Assembly: GCA_046291695.1 (NCBI GenBank)
Contig: JBKBSO010000005.1
Coordinates: 62,001 to 126,000 of the forward strand
From: PNNG01 sp046291695
GTDB taxonomy: Bacteria; Bacteroidota; Bacteroidia; UBA7662
Direction of reading: 5' to 3'
Length of the DNA stretch: 64,000 nucleotides
Shown: one piece after another, positions 35,594 to 43,790 of the stretch
How positions within the stretch are numbered: the first letter of the stretch is position 1
How the letters are laid out: each line of letters begins with the position of its first letter
Notes under the pieces: model-generated
Databases searched by the model: none
The model's input: only the letters and a program-made list of their open reading frames with translations
What the model was told of the DNA's origin: nothing
Program-made: the position numbers and the translations under genes

Positions 35594-37131
35594 AACGATA
35601 CACCACCATCCGCCTCGTTTTGGGCGACCAGCTCAACCGCAAACATAGCTGGTACAGCGAAAAATCTGAAAGTACCCTTTATATACTAATGGAGTGCCGC
35701 AGCGAGACCGACTATGTGCAACACCATCTCCAAAAAGTAGTGGGCTTTTTTATGGCCATGCGCAGTTTTGGCGCTTGGCTCAAGGGGCAGGGACACGAGG
35801 TGTATTACATTCGGCTCGACGAGCCCGGTAACCAGCAGAGCATTTCTGCTAACATACAGCTGATTCTAGCCGCCACCGGCGCGCGCAGGTTCGAATACCA
35901 ACTGCCCGATGAGTACCGCCTCGACAAAGAACTGCGCCAGCTCACCGCCGAGCTTGGTTTGAGCTACGGCATTTTCGATACCGAGCACTTTTATAGCAGC
36001 CGCGACGAGGCCGCCGCCTTGTTCAAGGGCAAAAAGACCTGGCTCATGGAAAGCTTTTACCGCCAAATGCGCCGCAAACACCGCGTTTTGATGGACGGCA
36101 GCGAACCCGTAGGCGAGCGCTGGAACTACGACGCCGAAAACCGCCAGTCGGTACCCGCCGGCACCCGCTTCCCCGAGCCACCCTTGCCCGCACACGATGC
36201 AACTGAGTTTATCGCCCTGCTGCAAGCGCAAGGCGTAAAAACCCTCGGCAGCATGGCCCACAACCTTTTGCATTGGCCCGTAGAACCGCACGAGGCCCAA
36301 ACCCTGCTCGCTTTTTTCATCGAAGAAATGCTACCGCAATTTGGCGCTTACCAAGACGCCATGACCCAAGAGCACCGCTTTTTGTTCCATTCGCGCCTTT
36401 CATTTGCCCTCAACCTCAAACTCATCTCCCCCCAGCAAGTGGTGGAGGCCGCTGAAAAAGCTTGGCGCCGGCACCCCAACCGTTATCCATTGGCGGGGGT
36501 AGAAGGCTTCATCCGCCAAATATTGGGCTGGCGTGAGTACATGCGCGGCATTTATTGGGCGCATGTGCCGGGCTATTATCACATGAATTTTTTTGAACAC
36601 GATCGAGCGCTGCCGAGCTGGTTCTGGACCGGCGAAACCAAAATGAACTGCCTCAAGCACGCCATCACCCAGTCGCTCGAAACTGCCTACGCCCACCACA
36701 TCCAACGGCTCATGATCACCGGCAATTTTGCACTCCTCGCCGGGCTGCACCCCGATGAGGTGGACGCTTGGTACCTGGGTATTTATATAGATGCGGTAGA
36801 GTGGGTGGAGATTACCAACACCCGCGGCATGAGCCAGTTTGCCGATGGCGGTATCGTGGGTAGCAAACCGTATGTGTCGAGCGCCAATTACATTGATAAG
36901 ATGAGCGACTATTGCAAGGGCTGTGCGTATAAAAAGCAGGTGAAGACCGGTGCGGGTGCTTGTCCGTTTAACAGCCTCTACTGGGACTTCCACTCCCGGC
37001 ACCGCAATAAGCTTGAGAAAAACCCGCGTATTGGCATGGTGTACCGAAGTTGGGATAAAATGGAGGCATCCAAACAGCAGGAATTGCGCACACAAGCGGC
37101 CCATTATCTCGCCCGACTCGATGAGCTTTAA
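35590..37131 (+). CDS. phrB: iron-sulphur cryptochrome/photolyase (PhrB/FeS-BCP type)
   Basis: The 513-residue start at MKRYTTIRLVLGDQLN is chosen because an earlier ATG at 35488 lies deep inside the preceding gene. The N-terminal Rossmann-like domain has the LVLGDQLN opening of the FeS-BCP class. The FAD domain includes GWREYMRGIYW and TNTRGMSQFADGG. Four Cys fit the [4Fe-4S] site: one in MNCLKHA and three in YCKGCAYKKQVKTGAGACPF. The class includes (6-4) photolyases that use FAD and light to repair DNA. It lies about 1.4 kb upstream of the carotenoid block. Confidence 0.93.
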   Translation: MKRYTTIRLVLGDQLNRKHSWYSEKSESTLYILMECRSETDYVQHHLQKVVGFFMAMRSFGAWLKGQGHEVYYIRLDEPGNQQSISANIQLILAATGARRFEYQLPDEYRLDKELRQLTAELGLSYGIFDTEHFYSSRDEAAALFKGKKTWLMESFYRQMRRKHRVLMDGSEPVGERWNYDAENRQSVPAGTRFPEPPLPAHDATEFIALLQAQGVKTLGSMAHNLLHWPVEPHEAQTLLAFFIEEMLPQFGAYQDAMTQEHRFLFHSRLSFALNLKLISPQQVVEAAEKAWRRHPNRYPLAGVEGFIRQILGWREYMRGIYWAHVPGYYHMNFFEHDRALPSWFWTGETKMNCLKHAITQSLETAYAHHIQRLMITGNFALLAGLHPDEVDAWYLGIYIDAVEWVEITNTRGMSQFADGGIVGSKPYVSSANYIDKMSDYCKGCAYKKQVKTGAGACPFNSLYWDFHSRHRNKLEKNPRIGMVYRSWDKMEASKQQELRTQAAHYLARLDEL

Positions 37132-37683
37132 TTAATCATCGAGGCCAAATTTTCTGGCGTAAAAGTCAATGGCCTCTTGTAGAATTTCAACGGCCATTTC
37201 ACGCCCCAGAAAGTCTTCCACAATTACTTCTTTATGCTCCAGCTTTTTGTAGTCTTCAAAAAAGTTGCGCATTTCGGAGATGTAGTGCTTGGGTAATTCG
37301 CTGATGTCGTTGAAGTGATTTACACTTGGATCGCCTGCGGCTACGGCAATGAGTTTATCATCGGCTTCGCCTTGGTCGAGCATTCGCATCACCCCAATAA
37401 CTTTAGCGGGCACAATACAGAGGGGTTGCACGTCTATTTGTGATAAAATCAATATATCCAGCGGATCGTGGTCATCGCAATAAGTTCTAGGAATGAATCC
37501 ATAGTTGGCCGGGTAATAAACCGAGGAATACAGCACCCGGTCGAGGCGGAGCAAACCACTCGTTTTGTCGAGCTCGTATTTCGCACGGCTGCCTTTGGGT
37601 ATTTCTATGATGCCATTCACCAGGCCTTGTGCATCAAAATCGGTGGGCGTATGATGCCAGGGGTTAAATCGTCGTTTGAGCAT
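37132..37683 (-). CDS. ppa: inorganic pyrophosphatase (family I)
   Basis: Ppa hydrolyses pyrophosphate and drives biosynthetic reactions. Start is at MLKRRFNPWHHTPTD, because a TAnnTTTG element at 37700-37707 sits between this ATG and an earlier one at 37752, so the earlier codon would not be transcribed. The 183-residue protein shows EIPKGSRAKYELDK, YPANYGFIPRTYCDDHDPLDILIL and MLDQGEADDKLIAV, with the metal-binding Asp residues. It is convergent with the photolyase. Confidence 0.95.
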   Translation of the reverse strand: MLKRRFNPWHHTPTDFDAQGLVNGIIEIPKGSRAKYELDKTSGLLRLDRVLYSSVYYPANYGFIPRTYCDDHDPLDILILSQIDVQPLCIVPAKVIGVMRMLDQGEADDKLIAVAAGDPSVNHFNDISELPKHYISEMRNFFEDYKKLEHKEVIVEDFLGREMAVEILQEAIDFYARKFGLDD

Positions 37684-37699
37684 ATCGTTAAAGCGTGTG

Positions 37700-37707
37700 C
37701 AAAGGTA
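37700..37707 (-). promoter_or_regulatory. -7 element of ppa
   Basis: The minus strand reads TACCTTTG, an exact TAnnTTTG match, 16 bases before the ppa ATG. It decides the start of ppa in favour of 37683. Confidence 0.55.
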
Positions 37708-37792
37708 AGGCTTTCTTTTGCCTTTGGGTAGTGTCATGCAAATGTGCTGCATTTCGACCCAAACAATTGGGTGAATTTCTCGTTATATCTGC

Positions 37793-38236
37793 ATGATTAA
37801 ATTGCGGGTTTCAACCCGGGTGTCAAGCGAATTCAATGATGTTAAGAGGCGCTTCAATCGCGCCTTATTAGAAAAGCTCAATCCGCCCTTTCCTCCGGCG
37901 AGAATTGTATTGTATGAGGGGGAGCTGCCTGGGGATCGGGTATGGATTGAGCTCAATTTTATTTTCTTTCGTCAAGTTTGGAAGAGCATCATTACAACCA
38001 ACGAAGTTTTTGAAAGTAGTTGGATGTTTAAGGATGAGGGTGTACAGTTGCCGTTTTTTTTGAAATCATGGTCGCATACACATAGAATTGAGGCCCATCA
38101 ACAAGGAGGTTGTGTGATTTCGGATGAGCTTGCCTTTGAAAGTGCGTGGTGGCTTCCTAACTTTTTGGCACGCGCGCTGATGATTGCCTTGATGTATTAT
38201 CGGAAGCCCTTGTATAAACGGTTCTTGGGGCAATAA
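37793..38236 (+). CDS. SRPBCC-superfamily ligand-binding protein
   Basis: The 147-residue protein has the features of the START/polyketide-cyclase fold. It opens IKLRVSTRVSSEFNDVKRRFNRALLEKLNPPFP, and has a central strand DRVWIELNF followed by SWSHTHRIEAHQQGGCVISDELAFES. A C-terminal helix carries ALMIALMYYRKPLYKRF. Proteins of this fold often occur in Bacteroidota carotenoid loci. It sits directly before the sigma factor, 338 bp away. Role in carotenoid handling is inference from position. Confidence 0.8.
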   Translation: MIKLRVSTRVSSEFNDVKRRFNRALLEKLNPPFPPARIVLYEGELPGDRVWIELNFIFFRQVWKSIITTNEVFESSWMFKDEGVQLPFFLKSWSHTHRIEAHQQGGCVISDELAFESAWWLPNFLARALMIALMYYRKPLYKRFLGQ

Positions 38237-38357
38237 TTTTTCTACAAATACAATTGAGCAGTTTGTGTCTGCTTTCGGCTGTTTGGAAGTCAGTCTCGAG
38301 AGCGATCTATTCCTTACTGGGCGTTTATTGTAAAAGTGATTTGGGTCTTAATGATCT

Positions 38358-38388
38358 TGTTTAATAAAATTAACAGTTTTGTTAAACA
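38358..38388. promoter_or_regulatory. inverted repeat 1, probable operator
   Basis: TGTTTAA at 38358-38364 and TTAAACA at 38382-38388, separated by 17 bases; the 7-base arms are perfect. It lies about 125 bp upstream of the -33 element. Confidence 0.6.
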
Positions 38389-38477
38389 TTTTTTTTAGCC
38401 AGAAGGACGCTTTCGGTAGTGCATTTTGCGCCTTTAAGCCCTGCTATGACGTGTTCGGTGCGTTAGGTTTATTTTTT

Positions 38478-38507
38478 CGTTTAATTTTTTGGATAAAAAG
38501 TTAAACA
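38478..38507. promoter_or_regulatory. inverted repeat 2, probable operator
   Basis: CGTTTAA at 38478-38484 and TTAAACA at 38501-38507, separated by 16 bases. Six of the seven arm bases pair (GTTTAA / TTAAAC). The right arm ends five bases before the -33 TTTG. Confidence 0.6.
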
Positions 38508-38511
38508 TGAA

Positions 38512-38543
38512 TTTGGTTGTTTGGTATTCAATCCCTAATTTTG
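38512..38543 (+). promoter_or_regulatory. promoter of the ECF sigma factor gene
   Basis: TTTG at 38512-38515, 20 bases, then TAATTTTG at 38536-38543, close to the Bacteroidota consensus. It is bracketed by inverted repeats 2 and 3. Confidence 0.65.
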
Positions 38544-38572
38544 TTTAAGAATTCACCCGGAAAAGTTAAACA
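38542..38572. promoter_or_regulatory. inverted repeat 3, probable operator overlapping the -7 element
   Basis: TGTTTAA at 38542-38548 and TTAAACA at 38566-38572, 17 bases apart with perfect 7-base arms. The left arm overlaps the last two bases of the -7 element and the right arm ends two bases before the sigma-factor ATG, a position suited to repression. Confidence 0.6.
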
Positions 38573-38574
38573 AT

Positions 38575-39102
38575 ATGAAGCCGACAACATTTAGTGCGAA
38601 AGTAAAAGAACACGCCAGTGCCCTGAAGGCTTATGCCTTGTATCTGACACAAAATCGTGAAGATGCGAATGATCTTCTTCAAGAGACTTTTTTGAAAGCC
38701 TTTTCTAATTACGAAAAGTTCACTGACAACACCAATTTGAAAGGATGGTTATATACCATCATGAAGAATACCTTCATTAACAATTATCGACGCAAAGTAA
38801 AACGCAATACTTTTCTGGATTCTACCGATAATGACTATTATTTGAATTCACCAGCTCATGCTGATAGTAATGGGGGAGAAAAAAAGATGGCCATGGACGA
38901 CATTCAGCATGCTATATCTAAATTGCCTTTTGAGTTAAGAGAGGCGTTCATGATGAATTTTCGTGGGTACAAGTATCAGGAAATTGCCGACCATTTTGGA
39001 ATACCTATCGGTACGGTAAAAACACGTATTCATTTGGCGCGTCAGGTCTTAAAGAAGCGTTTGAAGTTATATGGCGAGTTGTATGGCATGAATGCCGCAT
39101 AA
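38575..39102 (+). CDS. RNA polymerase sigma factor, ECF-type sigma-70 family
   Basis: The 175-residue protein has region 2 (AYALYLTQNREDANDLLQETFLKAF, then NLKGWLYTIMKNTFINNYRR) and region 4 (LPFELREAFMMNFRGYKYQEIADHFGIPIGTVKTRIHLAR), the full set of an ECF sigma factor. No anti-sigma factor is adjacent. It stands first in the carotenoid block, and a strong terminator-like hairpin lies between it and crtI. The most likely role is to turn on carotenoid, photoprotection or stress genes, but targets are not shown by sequence. Confidence 0.93.
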   Translation: MKPTTFSAKVKEHASALKAYALYLTQNREDANDLLQETFLKAFSNYEKFTDNTNLKGWLYTIMKNTFINNYRRKVKRNTFLDSTDNDYYLNSPAHADSNGGEKKMAMDDIQHAISKLPFELREAFMMNFRGYKYQEIADHFGIPIGTVKTRIHLARQVLKKRLKLYGELYGMNAA

Positions 39103-39126
39103 ATTCAAAAAATATTAATATTTTGA

Positions 39127-39157
39127 GGGGAAAGCAAAACCATGCTTTCCCCTTTTT
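39127..39157 (+). terminator. intrinsic terminator or attenuator between sigma gene and crtI
   Basis: A perfect 10-bp stem (ggggaaagca / tgctttcccc) with a 6-base loop is followed by five T. It ends 23 bases before the crtI ATG. A 16-bp AT palindrome lies just upstream at 39109-39124. Confidence 0.85.
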
Positions 39158-39180
39158 GTTAGTAGTGCATCTGAATCGTT

Positions 39181-40662
39181 ATGGGTAAGAAAAAAGTAGT
39201 AGTAATTGGAGCAGGCTTTGCGGGATTATCGGCGGCCACGAGTTTGGCCGACAAGGGATATGAAGTGGTATTGTTAGAAAAAAACAGCAGTCCGGGAGGT
39301 CGCGCTCGTATGTATGAAGCCGAAGGTTTTCGTTTTGATATGGGACCTTCATGGTATTGGATGCCTGATGTGTTTGAGGCCTACTTCAATAAATTTGGAA
39401 AAAAGGTCAGCGACTATTACGAGCTTATCCGGTTGGATCCCGGCTATACCATTGTATTTGGTGAAAACGACCGGATGACTGTGCCTGCCGACATGCCTGG
39501 TTTGGAAGCCATGTTCGAAAGTTACGAGCCCGGTGCAGGACTAAAACTGCGTGAGTTTTTGGCCCAGGCTGCCTATAAGTACGAAGTGGGCATCAACAAG
39601 TTGGTGTATAAACCCAGTCGTAGTATTACGGAGTTTTTATCACCGAAGCTGCTGTACGATATGCTTCGTATGGATATTTTTTCGAGCATGAGCAAGCATG
39701 TACGCAAGTATTTTAGTCATCCACAGCTTATAAAACTAATGGAGTTTCCGGTTTTATTTCTTGGAGCTACTCCTCAAAATACACCAGCCTTGTACAGCTT
39801 GATGAATTATGCCGATTTATCACTTGGTACCTGGTATCCGCAGGGAGGTATGTTCGAAATTGTGAAAGCCTTTGTAAGTCTGGCCGAGGAAAAAGGTGTA
39901 AAGTTGATGTACAATGCCGAAGTTTCGGCCATCGAGGCATCCGGACGAAAAGCCAAGTTGGTAAAATCTACCGCAGGTGATTTTGAAGCTGATGTGGTGG
40001 TGGCTGGTGCCGATTACGCGCACATCGACCAAAAAGTGATGGCACCGGAATACCGGAACTACACCCCCGAATATTGGGACAAGCGTACTATGGCACCGTC
40101 AAGCCTACTTTTTTACATTGGCTTAAACAAACGCCTCGAAGGCCTTACGCACCACACCCTATTTTTTGATGAGCAGTTTGATCAGCATGCACATGACATT
40201 TATACCGACCCAAAATGGCCCAGTAAGCCGCTTTTTTATACTTCGCTCAGCAGTAAAACTGATCCATCGGTAGCGCCTCAAGGTTGCGAAAACCTGGTGA
40301 TTTTGGTACCGCTGGCGCCCGATTTGGAAGATTCGACTGAAATTCGTGAGCATTATTACGATTTAATCATGGATCGTTTTGAACGACTTATAGGCCAATC
40401 GATCCGTGATGCGGTGATCTACAAGCGGTCGTATGCACATAACGATTTTAAAGCTGATTATCACGCATACAAAGGAAATGCCTACGGCTTAGCCAATACG
40501 CTTTTGCAAACGGCCATTTTAAAACCAGCACTTAAGAATAAAAAGCTGGATAATGTGTATTTTACAGGTCAATTAACGGTTCCAGGGCCAGGCGTGCCCC
40601 CAACGATTATTTCAGGGCAGGTAGTGGCTGATGAGATTTTTAAAGAGTGGCCAAACAATTGA
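39181..40662 (+). CDS. crtI: phytoene desaturase
   Basis: CrtI introduces double bonds into phytoene to give lycopene-type products, using FAD. The 493-residue protein starts with VVVIGAGFAGLSAATSLADK, the dinucleotide-binding fold. LLEKNSSPGGRARMYEAEGFRFDMGPSWY, the Pro/Trp-rich early signature of bacterial CrtI, follows. The C-terminal motif GQLTVPGPGVPPTIISGQ matches the family. It is immediately followed by crtB (34 bp), the usual Bacteroidota order. Confidence 0.96.
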   Translation: MGKKKVVVIGAGFAGLSAATSLADKGYEVVLLEKNSSPGGRARMYEAEGFRFDMGPSWYWMPDVFEAYFNKFGKKVSDYYELIRLDPGYTIVFGENDRMTVPADMPGLEAMFESYEPGAGLKLREFLAQAAYKYEVGINKLVYKPSRSITEFLSPKLLYDMLRMDIFSSMSKHVRKYFSHPQLIKLMEFPVLFLGATPQNTPALYSLMNYADLSLGTWYPQGGMFEIVKAFVSLAEEKGVKLMYNAEVSAIEASGRKAKLVKSTAGDFEADVVVAGADYAHIDQKVMAPEYRNYTPEYWDKRTMAPSSLLFYIGLNKRLEGLTHHTLFFDEQFDQHAHDIYTDPKWPSKPLFYTSLSSKTDPSVAPQGCENLVILVPLAPDLEDSTEIREHYYDLIMDRFERLIGQSIRDAVIYKRSYAHNDFKADYHAYKGNAYGLANTLLQTAILKPALKNKKLDNVYFTGQLTVPGPGVPPTIISGQVVADEIFKEWPNN

Positions 40663-40696
40663 ATAAACCAGGTGTTAGTATCCTAAAATTCTGCAT

Positions 40697-41536
40697 ATGT
40701 TGTCACTTTACCGCAAAACCAATATTGAGTGTAGCCGGCTGATTACGCGAAACTACAGCACTTCATTTAGTATGGGGATTCTTGCCTTCGAAAAAAAGTA
40801 CAGAGACCCTATTTACGCTATTTATGGTTTTGTTCGTTATGCTGATGAGATTGTAGATACCTTTCACAATTTTAATAAAAAGTTGCTGCTCGAAGAATTT
40901 AAACGTGATACCTATTTAGCGCTTGAGCGAGGAATTAGTTTGAATCCTGTGCTCGATGCATTCCAAGATACCGTAAAACGTTTCCAAATAGAACGCAGTT
41001 TGATTGATGCGTTTTTGCGAAGTATGGAAATGGATTTGGAAGAAATCAATTATGCGGAGGAGAATTACAACGAATACATTTATGGATCGGCGGAGGTTGT
41101 GGGGCTTATGTGCCTGCGTGTTTTTTGTGAAGGCAGTGATGAGCTGTTCGAGAAGCTGAAGATGCCTGCACGGCATTTGGGTGCCGCCTTTCAGAAAGTG
41201 AATTTTTTACGTGATATTAAAGATGATTTTTTGGATAGGGGCAGGACTTATTTTCCGAATGTTGATTTAGGTTTAGCGTTGAATGATGTCGCGAAAAAAG
41301 CGATAGAAGAGGATATTCAGCGAGATTTTGACCTGGCCTACGCGGGTATTGTGCAGTTGCCGAAAGGGTGCAGAAATGGGGTGTTAACGGCCTATCGGTT
41401 TTACCTGAATTTGTTTCGCAAAATCAGGAAAGTAGCTCCTAAGGCTATATTACAAACCCGGGTTCGTGTACCGAATTATGAAAAGGCTGCCCTTTTGATC
41501 ATGGCGTTGATGTCGAATAGGTTAAATTGGCTTTAA
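40697..41536 (+). CDS. crtB: phytoene synthase
   Basis: CrtB condenses two GGPP molecules to phytoene. The 279-residue all-helical protein has both Asp-rich motifs: YGFVRYADEIVDTF near residue 55 and NFLRDIKDDFLDRGRTYFP near residue 170. The segment TRNYSTSFSMGILAF near residue 20 is also standard. It follows crtI on the same strand, with 123 bp before the second desaturase. Confidence 0.95.
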   Translation: MLSLYRKTNIECSRLITRNYSTSFSMGILAFEKKYRDPIYAIYGFVRYADEIVDTFHNFNKKLLLEEFKRDTYLALERGISLNPVLDAFQDTVKRFQIERSLIDAFLRSMEMDLEEINYAEENYNEYIYGSAEVVGLMCLRVFCEGSDELFEKLKMPARHLGAAFQKVNFLRDIKDDFLDRGRTYFPNVDLGLALNDVAKKAIEEDIQRDFDLAYAGIVQLPKGCRNGVLTAYRFYLNLFRKIRKVAPKAILQTRVRVPNYEKAALLIMALMSNRLNWL

Positions 41537-41659
41537 GAGACTGGTGTTACAATTCCTTTTCGGCTGTCTTAACGTCTGCTAAGGAAATGGCTAACGCTAC
41601 TAATTACCCTTTGGCTTGTTATGTAATTCGATTAGCTTTGTATAGTCAGCATTTTCAAA

Positions 41660-43162
41660 ATGTCGAATAAGAAGCATAAGCCACGATCTAACCCGTCGAT
41701 TAAAGGAGCTGTGGCCGTGATTGGTGGCGGGGTAGCCGGCTTAGCTATTGCAGCGCGCCTTGCGTCCTCAGGTTATGGGGTAACCCTTTTTGAATCAGCC
41801 CCTGAAGCCGGTGGTAAACTTACGGATGAGCGCATCGATGGTTTTCGTTTCGATAATGGTCCTTCGCTTTTTACCATGCCGGAATTACTAGAGGCTTTAT
41901 TTGAGGAATGTGGTAAGGATTTATCCGATTATCTCGAATATCATGCTCTTGATTTGGTAACGCGCTATTTTTATCCTGAAGGCACCCGGTTGGATGCTTG
42001 GTCGGATCCGAAACGTTTTGCGCTAGAGCTAGAAGAACAACTGGGTGAGCCCGCTAGCCGTGTTGAACGCTATTTAAAGCGAGCCAGGCTTATGTATGAG
42101 ACTACTTCGCCGGTTTTTTTATTCAAATCGCTCAATGACTGGTCGAATTTATTACGTTTCTCAACTTTTTTGAAAGTGTTAAAGCTGCCTTGGTTAGGTG
42201 CTCATACCAGCATGCACCAATTCAATAAAAAGTGGTTTAAACACAACAGAACGGTTCAGTTATTCGATCGATTTGCGACATATAATGGCTCAGACCCATA
42301 CCGTGCTCCGGCCACGCTTAACTTGATATCTTATATCGAGCATGGAAAAGGGGCTTTTTATCCTAAAGGAGGAATGATAGCCATCCGGGATGCCCTTGTA
42401 AAGCTCAACCTGGAGTTAGGAGTACAGTTTAGGTTTAATACCAAGGTCGATCGCTTTTTTATTCATCAGCGGAAAATCAAAGGGCTTACTATCGGTAAGG
42501 AAAGGGAGGTATTTAATAAGGTAGTAAGCGCGGTAGACATTACGCAGGTAAACCAACATATGTATCCACGTAATGCCCGATTTGCCCGTAAACGGCCTCA
42601 AGAGCTCAGCACCTCGGCACTCATTTTTCATTGGGGGATGAAAGGAGACTTTCAAGAACTTGATTTACATAATATCTTTTTTAGCTCCAATTATCATCGG
42701 GAGTTTCAGTACTTGCGACGTGGAAAGATAGCTAATGACCCTACCATTTATGTTTATGTGAGCAGTAAGCTCAATGCAGCCGATGCACCCCAAGCGCATG
42801 AAAATTGGTTTGTGATGGTCAACACGCCTCCTCATAAAGATCAAAACTGGGAGGAATATGTGGCTGCCGTTAGAACTTATGCTTTAAAGCATTTGGGTGA
42901 AGTGTTGAAAAGAGATTTAGCTCCTTTGTTGGTTTGCGAAACCATTACTACTCCTGAAGATTTGGAGCGGAAAACAGGTTCGGTAGGCGGGGCGATATAT
43001 GGTCCAGCTTCAAACAGCAAATGGTCAGCTTTTTTGCGGCAATCGAACAAGCATGCTAAAATTGAAGGCTTGTATTTTGTGGGTGGAAGTGTACATCCGG
43101 GAGGTGGAATACCCCTATGCTTATTATCGGCGGCGATTACGGCTGATTTAATCTCTGGCTAA
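41660..43162 (+). CDS. crtD: CrtD-like carotenoid desaturase (CrtI paralogue)
   Basis: A second 500-residue member of the CrtI/CrtN/CrtD family. It shows VAVIGGGVAGLAIAARLA, ESAPEAGGKLTDERIDGFRFDNGPSLFTMP, and a C-terminal GSVHPGGGIPLCLLSAAITAD. The GGIPL ending and the divergence from CrtI point to CrtD, which adds a 3,4 double bond to carotenoids already hydrated at C-1. The cruF hydratase is in the same block. Ketolase-type paralogues (CrtO) are not excluded. It is co-directional and five bases from the acyltransferase. Confidence 0.85.
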   Translation: MSNKKHKPRSNPSIKGAVAVIGGGVAGLAIAARLASSGYGVTLFESAPEAGGKLTDERIDGFRFDNGPSLFTMPELLEALFEECGKDLSDYLEYHALDLVTRYFYPEGTRLDAWSDPKRFALELEEQLGEPASRVERYLKRARLMYETTSPVFLFKSLNDWSNLLRFSTFLKVLKLPWLGAHTSMHQFNKKWFKHNRTVQLFDRFATYNGSDPYRAPATLNLISYIEHGKGAFYPKGGMIAIRDALVKLNLELGVQFRFNTKVDRFFIHQRKIKGLTIGKEREVFNKVVSAVDITQVNQHMYPRNARFARKRPQELSTSALIFHWGMKGDFQELDLHNIFFSSNYHREFQYLRRGKIANDPTIYVYVSSKLNAADAPQAHENWFVMVNTPPHKDQNWEEYVAAVRTYALKHLGEVLKRDLAPLLVCETITTPEDLERKTGSVGGAIYGPASNSKWSAFLRQSNKHAKIEGLYFVGGSVHPGGGIPLCLLSAAITADLISG

Positions 43163-43166
43163 ACCG

Positions 43167-43787
43167 ATGCTTTTTACCTTAAAAGACCGACTTACCCGAG
43201 CTCTGCTGAGGCTGTGGCTATCAGGTGCACGATACGTATGTTTTAGCGATTCGGAATGGTATGGCACTTTGCCCAAATCTGGCCAATCCGTGCTGCTGCT
43301 TGCCAACCACATCAGTTGGTGGGACGGTATATGGGTGTTTTTGCAAAACGAAAAGCTTTGGAAACGTAGTTTTCATGCATTGATGCTCGAAAACGAGTTA
43401 CAAAAACGTCCATTTCTTCGAACCCTCGGCGGCATTCCATTAAGCAAGGGCAGGCAGATGACGCAGTGTGTGGAAGATTTGCGGCATTTTTTAAAAACTC
43501 CCGACGGTTTATTGCTCATTTTTCCTGAATCCGAGATTAAGTCGACACAGGAGTTCAAACATCATTTCAAGTTGGGCTTGGTTAAGCGCATTTATTCAGA
43601 AGCAGGACATATCTGCTTGCTTTTTCAAGGGGTGGAATATGCGAATAGGCCACGACCGATTTCTTTTCATTTTGTTAAAACCATCACCCTTGCCGAAGTA
43701 GACGGCATTGAACAGGTGTATCATGATTTTGTGATGGATAGTCGTAAAATTATTGCCCAGCGTGTATTGGCAATAAATCAGGCTTGA
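43167..43787 (+). CDS. PlsC-type acyltransferase in carotenoid operon
   Basis: The 206-residue protein carries the acyltransferase HX4D motif in LLLANHISWWDGIWV (His at about 49) and LLIFPESEIKSTQEF, matching the EGTR-like block of PlsC. Enzymes of this class acylate glycerophosphates, but several carotenoid operons use one to esterify a carotenoid sugar (CruD-like). Five bases separate it from crtD and it is three bases from the glycosyltransferase start, so it belongs to the operon. Acylation of a glycosyl-carotenoid is inferred from position. Confidence 0.85.
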   Translation: MLFTLKDRLTRALLRLWLSGARYVCFSDSEWYGTLPKSGQSVLLLANHISWWDGIWVFLQNEKLWKRSFHALMLENELQKRPFLRTLGGIPLSKGRQMTQCVEDLRHFLKTPDGLLLIFPESEIKSTQEFKHHFKLGLVKRIYSEAGHICLLFQGVEYANRPRPISFHFVKTITLAEVDGIEQVYHDFVMDSRKIIAQRVLAINQA

Positions 43788-43790
43788 GGA

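Larger units (their letters stand above)
38237..38574. promoter_or_regulatory. regulatory region of the sigma factor and carotenoid block
   Basis: No gene fits in these 338 bases. The stretch contains three inverted repeats of the form TGTTTAA / TTAAACA and a strong promoter (38512-38543). Its AT-rich makeup differs from the flanking coding DNA. This is the control region for the ECF sigma gene. Confidence 0.75.

Noticed and set aside
35860..37104. Long antisense open frames under the photolyase gene
   Set aside because: High GC third positions of the real gene keep the opposite frames open; no independent support.
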